NCBI RefSeq assembly: GCF_025716945.1
Contig: NZ_JAOVZT010000001.1
Coordinates: forward strand, 702,678 to 766,677
From: Geodermatophilus sp. YIM 151500
GTDB taxonomy: Bacteria; Actinomycetota; Actinomycetes; Mycobacteriales; Geodermatophilaceae
Length of the DNA: 64,000 nt
Direction: 5' to 3'
Of this stretch, positions 59,804-64,000 are shown piece by piece (the first letter of the stretch is position 1; each line of letters begins with the position of its first letter). A program made the translations under genes and the position numbers. Under the pieces are notes generated by a model. It searched no databases and was not told where the DNA came from. It saw only the letters and a list, made by a program, of their open reading frames with translations.

Positions 59804-62800
59804 GTGCCTCGCCGTCCGCCCCCGTCCGCCGGCGCCCCCACCGGGCCCTCGGCGCTCGACCGCTTCACCGAGCCCACCCGGGCCTGGTTCACCGGCGCCT
59901 TCGAGCGGCCCACGCCCGCCCAGGAGGGCGCCTGGACGGCGATCAGCAGCGGCGGGCACGCGCTGGTGGTCGCGCCGACCGGCTCGGGGAAGACGCTGGC
60001 GGCCTTCCTGTGGTCGCTCGACCGGCTGTCGGCCGCCCCGCCGGTCGATGAGCAGCGCGCCTGCCGGGTGCTGTACGTGTCGCCGCTCAAGGCGCTGGCC
60101 GTCGACGTCGAGCGCAACCTCCGCGCGCCGCTGACCGGCATCGGCCAGGCCGCCGCGCGCCTGGGGCTGCCGCGGCCGGCCATCCGCGTCGGCATCCGCT
60201 CCGGCGACACCCCCGCCGACGAGCGGCGCGCGTTCGCCCGCCGGCCCACGGACATCCTCATCACCACGCCCGAGTCGCTGTTCCTGCTGCTCACCAGCTC
60301 GGCACGGGAGGCGTTGCGCGGCGTCGAGACGGTCATCGTCGACGAGGTGCACGCCGTGGCCGATACCAAGCGCGGCGCGCACCTGGCGGTGTCGCTCGAC
60401 CGGCTCGACGAGCTGCTCGAGCGCCCGGCCCAGCGCATCGGCCTGTCGGCGACGGTGCGGCCCATCGAGGAGGTCGCCACCTTCCTGGCCGGCGGCCGGC
60501 CGGTCGAGGTGGTCGCCCCCGGCTCGGAGAAGCGGTGGGACCTCTCGGTGGTCGTCCCGGTCGAGGACATGGGCCAGCTGGGCCAGCCGACCGGCGAGCT
60601 GGAAGGCTCGGCCGCCGGCGCCCAGCCGCGGACGTCGATCTGGCCGGCCGTCGAGGAGCGGGTGCTCGACCTGGTCGAGGCCCACCGCAGCACCATCGTG
60701 TTCGCCAACTCCCGGCGGCTGGCCGAGCGGCTGACCAGCCGGCTCAACGAGCTGGCCTACGAGCGGGCCACCGGGGAGGAGGCGCCGCCCGGGGCGAACG
60801 CCGCCGCGCTCATGGCCCAGGCCGGCTCCGGCGGCGGGCTGCCGACCGACTTCCAACCGGTCGCGGCCGCACACCACGGCTCGGTGTCCCGCGAGCAGCG
60901 GATGGTCGTCGAGGAGGCGCTCAAGTCCGGGCGGCTGCCCGCGGTGGTCGCCACCAGCAGCCTGGAACTGGGCATCGACATGGGCGCGGTCGACCTCGTC
61001 GTCCAGGTGGAGGCACCGCCGACGGTCGCCGCCGGGCTGCAGCGGGTCGGCCGGGCCGGCCACCAGGTCGGCGCCGTCAGCCGCGGCGTGCTGTTCCCCA
61101 AGTACCGCGGCGACCTGGTGCAGTGCGCGCTGGTCGCGGAGCGGATGAAGGCCGGTGCGATCGAGTCGATCCGCTACCTGCGCAACCCGCTCGACGTGCT
61201 GGCCCAGCAGGTGGTGGCCATGGTCGCCGAGCGGCCGCGGACGGTCGACGAGGTCGCCGCCGTCGTCCGCCGGTCGGCGCCGTTCGCGTCGCTGCCGGAC
61301 TCGGCCCTGCACGCCGTGCTCGACATGCTGGCCGGGCGCTACCCCTCCGACGCGTTCGCCGAGCTGCGCCCCCGGCTGACCTGGGACCGGGTGACCGACA
61401 CGCTCACCGCCCGCTCCGGCGCCCAGCGGCTGGCCGTCACCAGCGGCGGCACCATCCCCGACCGTGGTCTGTTCGGCGTCTTCCTCGTCTCCGGCGCCGG
61501 CGAGACCGGCGGGCGGCGCGTCGGCGAGCTCGACGAGGAGATGGTCTACGAGTCGCGGGTCGGCGACGTCTTCCTGCTCGGCTCCTCGTCCTGGCGGATC
61601 GAGGAGATCACCCACGACCGGGTGCTGGTCACCCCGGCGCCCGGCCAGCCGGGCAAGATGCCGTTCTGGCACGGCGACGCGCCGGGCCGCCCCCTGGAGC
61701 TGGGCCGCGCGTTGGGCGCCTTCCTCCGCGAGGTCGGCTCGGCGACGCCGGAGGCGGGCCTCGACCGCGCCCGCGCCGCCGGCCTGGACGAGTGGGGCGC
61801 GGCCAACCTGCAGGCCTACCTGGCCGAGCAGAAGCAGGCGACCGGGCACCTGCCCGACGACCGCACCCTGCTGGTGGAGCGGTTTCGCGACGAGCTCGGC
61901 GACTGGCGCCTCGTCGTCCACTCCCCCTTCGGCGCCCAGGTCAACGCTCCGTGGGCGCTGGTGCTCGCCGCCCGGCTGCGCGAGCGGTACGGCGTCGACG
62001 TGGCCTCCATGCACTCCGACGACGGCATCGTGCTCCGGCTGCCCGACACCACCGGCGAGCCGCCGGAGGCCGATCTCGCCGTGCTCGACCCGGACGACGT
62101 CGAGCGCGAGGTGACCGCCGAGGTCGGCAACTCGGCGCTGTTCGCCAGCCGGTTCCGGGAGTGCGCGGCCCGGGCGCTGCTGCTCCCCCGCCGCGATCCG
62201 CGCAAGCGCACGCCGCTGTGGCAGCAGCGCCAGCGGGCCGCCCAGCTGCTGGCGGTCGCCAGCGACTTCGCGAGCTTCCCGATCACCCTCGAGGCGGCCC
62301 GCGAGGTGCTGCAGGACGTCTACGACGTGCCGGGGCTGGTCGAGCTGATGCGCGACGTCCGCTCCCGCCGGGTGCGGGTCGTCGACGTGCAGACCCAGGC
62401 CGCCTCGCCGTTCGCCCAGTCGCTGCTGTTCGGGTACGTGGGCCAGTTCCTCTACGAGGGCGACGCCCCGCTGGCCGAGCGCCGCGCGCAGGCGCTGGCG
62501 CTCGACACGGGCCTGCTGGCCGAGCTGCTCGGCCGCTCCGAGCTGCGCGAGCTCCTCGACGCGGAGGCGCTGGCCGAGGTCGAGGCGGAGCTGCAGCGGT
62601 TGCCCGCCGAGCGGCACCCTCGTGACCTCGACGGAGCGGCCGACCTGCTGCGCGTGGTGGGTGACCTCACCGTCGCGGAGGCGCTGCGGCGCGGCGTGCG
62701 GCGCGAGCAGCTCGACGAGCTCGTCGCATCGCGCCGGGCGATCGTGGTCCGCATCGCCGGGGAGGAGCGGCACGCCGCCATCGAGGACGCCGGCCGGCTG

Positions 62801-64000
62801 CGCGACGCTCTCGGCACCGCCCTGCCCGTGGGGGTGCCGGAGGCGTTCACCGAGCCGGTGGCCGATCCGCTCGGCGACCTGGTCGGCCGCTACGCGCGCA
62901 CCCACGGCCCCTTCCAGCCGGCCGAGGTCGCCGGCCGGCTGGGGCTCGGCGTCGCCGTCGTCACGGCGACGCTGCAGCGGCTCACGAGCACCGGACGCCT
63001 GGTCGCCGGCGAGTTCCGCCCCGGGGGCACCGGCCACGAGTGGTGCGACGCCGACGTGCTGCGCTCGGTCCGCCGGCGCAGCCTGGCCAGGCTGCGCCAG
63101 GAGGTCGAACCGGTGCCGGTCGGCGCGCTGGCGCGCTTCACCCCGTCGTGGCAGTCGGTGGGCAGCCGGCTGCGCGGACCGGACGGCGTGCTCGCCGTCG
63201 TCGAGCAGCTCGCGGGTGCGCTGGTGCCGGCCAGCGCCCTGGAGTCGCTGGTGCTGCCGGCGCGGGTGCGCGACTACGCGCCCGGCATGCTCGACGAGCT
63301 AACCAGCGCCGGTGAGGTGCTGTGGGCGGGCGCCGGCGGGCTGCCCGGCGGCGACGGCTGGATCAGCCTGGTGCCCGCCGACCTCGCCCCGCTGCTGCTG
63401 CCCGAGCCGCTCGATCCGGGCGGGTCGGGCGACGGGGCGGCGGGTGGCTACGCGCCCGTCGTCGTGGAGAAGCTCTCCGCCGGCCAGGCGCTGTTCTTCC
63501 GCGGGCTGTCCGACCTGGTCGGCTCGACCGACGACACCGCCTTCGCCGAGCTGGTGTGGGACCTGGTGTGGGCCGGGCGGCTGACCAACGACACCCTCGC
63601 TCCGCTGCGCACCCGGTTGGCCGGGGGCGGCACCCATCGGCGGGCGCCCGCGCCCCCGCGGGCCCGCCTCGACCGTCCCCGCTACGGGCGCAGCCGCCTC
63701 GGTCGCCCCACGATGCCCGCGCGCTCCGGCCCGCCGACGGTGGCCGGCCGCTGGTCGCTGCTGCCCGACCGCGAGGCCAACCCGACGAAGCGGACGACGG
63801 CCCGCGCCGAGGCGCTGCTCGAGCGGCACGGCGTGCTCACCCGCGGCGCGGTGCAGGGCGAGCAGGTCAGCGGCGGCTTCTCCGGCGTGTACCCGGTGCT
63901 GCGGGCGTTCGAGGAGAACGGGCGGGCCCGGCGGGGCTACTTCGTCGAGACCCTCGGGGCGGCGCAGTTCGGCACGCCGGGCTCCGTCGACCGGCTGCGC
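59804..64000 (+). CDS. lhr: Lhr-type ATP-dependent helicase (3 prime end outside window)
   Basis: At least 1399 codons without a stop. The superfamily 2 helicase core has Walker A APTGSGKT (57-64), TTPESL, DEVH (180-183), SAT (215-217), FANSRR, and the second RecA domain ATSSLELGIDMGAVD and QRVGRAGHQ. The Lhr-specific winged-helix and C-terminal domains follow (e.g. LFGYVGQFLYEGDAPLAERR). Lhr unwinds DNA and RNA:DNA hybrids in repair. The GTG 59804 is chosen because the frame begins with a short Pro/Arg-rich start and then FTEPTRAWFTGAFERPTPAQ. The gene is continuous to the window end, so it is not broken here. Confidence 0.93.
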   Translation, partial: MPRRPPPSAGAPTGPSALDRFTEPTRAWFTGAFERPTPAQEGAWTAISSGGHALVVAPTGSGKTLAAFLWSLDRLSAAPPVDEQRACRVLYVSPLKALAVDVERNLRAPLTGIGQAAARLGLPRPAIRVGIRSGDTPADERRAFARRPTDILITTPESLFLLLTSSAREALRGVETVIVDEVHAVADTKRGAHLAVSLDRLDELLERPAQRIGLSATVRPIEEVATFLAGGRPVEVVAPGSEKRWDLSVVVPVEDMGQLGQPTGELEGSAAGAQPRTSIWPAVEERVLDLVEAHRSTIVFANSRRLAERLTSRLNELAYERATGEEAPPGANAAALMAQAGSGGGLPTDFQPVAAAHHGSVSREQRMVVEEALKSGRLPAVVATSSLELGIDMGAVDLVVQVEAPPTVAAGLQRVGRAGHQVGAVSRGVLFPKYRGDLVQCALVAERMKAGAIESIRYLRNPLDVLAQQVVAMVAERPRTVDEVAAVVRRSAPFASLPDSALHAVLDMLAGRYPSDAFAELRPRLTWDRVTDTLTARSGAQRLAVTSGGTIPDRGLFGVFLVSGAGETGGRRVGELDEEMVYESRVGDVFLLGSSSWRIEEITHDRVLVTPAPGQPGKMPFWHGDAPGRPLELGRALGAFLREVGSATPEAGLDRARAAGLDEWGAANLQAYLAEQKQATGHLPDDRTLLVERFRDELGDWRLVVHSPFGAQVNAPWALVLAARLRERYGVDVASMHSDDGIVLRLPDTTGEPPEADLAVLDPDDVEREVTAEVGNSALFASRFRECAARALLLPRRDPRKRTPLWQQRQRAAQLLAVASDFASFPITLEAAREVLQDVYDVPGLVELMRDVRSRRVRVVDVQTQAASPFAQSLLFGYVGQFLYEGDAPLAERRAQALALDTGLLAELLGRSELRELLDAEALAEVEAELQRLPAERHPRDLDGAADLLRVVGDLTVAEALRRGVRREQLDELVASRRAIVVRIAGEERHAAIEDAGRLRDALGTALPVGVPEAFTEPVADPLGDLVGRYARTHGPFQPAEVAGRLGLGVAVVTATLQRLTSTGRLVAGEFRPGGTGHEWCDADVLRSVRRRSLARLRQEVEPVPVGALARFTPSWQSVGSRLRGPDGVLAVVEQLAGALVPASALESLVLPARVRDYAPGMLDELTSAGEVLWAGAGGLPGGDGWISLVPADLAPLLLPEPLDPGGSGDGAAGGYAPVVVEKLSAGQALFFRGLSDLVGSTDDTAFAELVWDLVWAGRLTNDTLAPLRTRLAGGGTHRRAPAPPRARLDRPRYGRSRLGRPTMPARSGPPTVAGRWSLLPDREANPTKRTTARAEALLERHGVLTRGAVQGEQVSGGFSGVYPVLRAFEENGRARRGYFVETLGAAQFGTPGSVDRLR

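Noticed and set aside
59486-63037. An 1183-codon minus-strand frame opposite lhr
   Set aside because: The plus strand encodes an unbroken helicase. Only the last 65 codons of the minus frame, with their own ribosome site, were kept.

Overview
The window is very GC-rich, actinobacterial DNA with many GTG starts and an SOS box of the TCGAAC-N4-GTTCGA type. The order recA-recX, gluABCD, miaB, miaA-dapF, hflX, lexA, nrdR-nrdJ is the usual high-GC Gram-positive chromosomal neighbourhood. Gene content, including amylosucrase, class II ribonucleotide reductase and Lhr, would fit a Frankineae/Geodermatophilaceae-like soil bacterium; that family name is inference. No phage, insertion sequence, CRISPR array, rRNA or tRNA gene was recognised.

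Layout. 0-15.7 kb: metabolic and stress genes. These are a ROK repressor divergent from a xylulokinase, NADH dehydrogenase II, a lipoprotein, a YbdK-type ligase, amylosucrase, an HtrA-like protease, adenine deaminase, an FAD oxidoreductase, an SDR and several small proteins. 15.8-18.5 kb: an arsenic cassette made of an ArsI-like dioxygenase, two ArsR repressors with different operators, an aquaporin-type channel and a thiol-dependent ArsC, with no arsenite pump. 18.5-22.4 kb: small proteins, an aldo/keto reductase and an AtoE-type transporter. 22.4-27.1 kb: a decaying stretch with a frameshifted LuxR-type regulator, an intact flavin monooxygenase, and two truncated genes fused back to back. 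27.3-31 kb: a secreted TAP-like peptidase and an ABC-F ATPase with a leader peptide.

31-47.6 kb is the conserved core. nrdR-nrdJ lies behind a pair of NrdR boxes. lexA diverges from a LysM membrane protein across three SOS boxes. Then come a PAP2 phosphatase with a lipoprotein, hflX, dapF-miaA with an extradiol-dioxygenase-like gene, a DUF349 protein and miaB. 47.7-51 kb: gluABCD glutamate uptake. 52-54.6 kb: cytochrome oxidase subunit I and a DUF3040 protein. 54.7-57 kb: recX-recA and DUF3046. 57-59.7 kb: a MarR regulator, an MFS transporter coupled to a small ORF, and small membrane proteins. From 59.8 kb a large Lhr helicase runs off the end.

Two features recur. First, many genes have a TANNNT hexamer 5-7 nt before the start codon and no Shine-Dalgarno, which indicates leaderless transcripts. 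Second, adjacent genes often overlap as GTGA or ATGA, which indicates translational coupling. DNA damage control (lexA, recA, recX, LysM protein) and nucleotide supply (nrdR, nrdJ) sit together, as in other actinobacteria.
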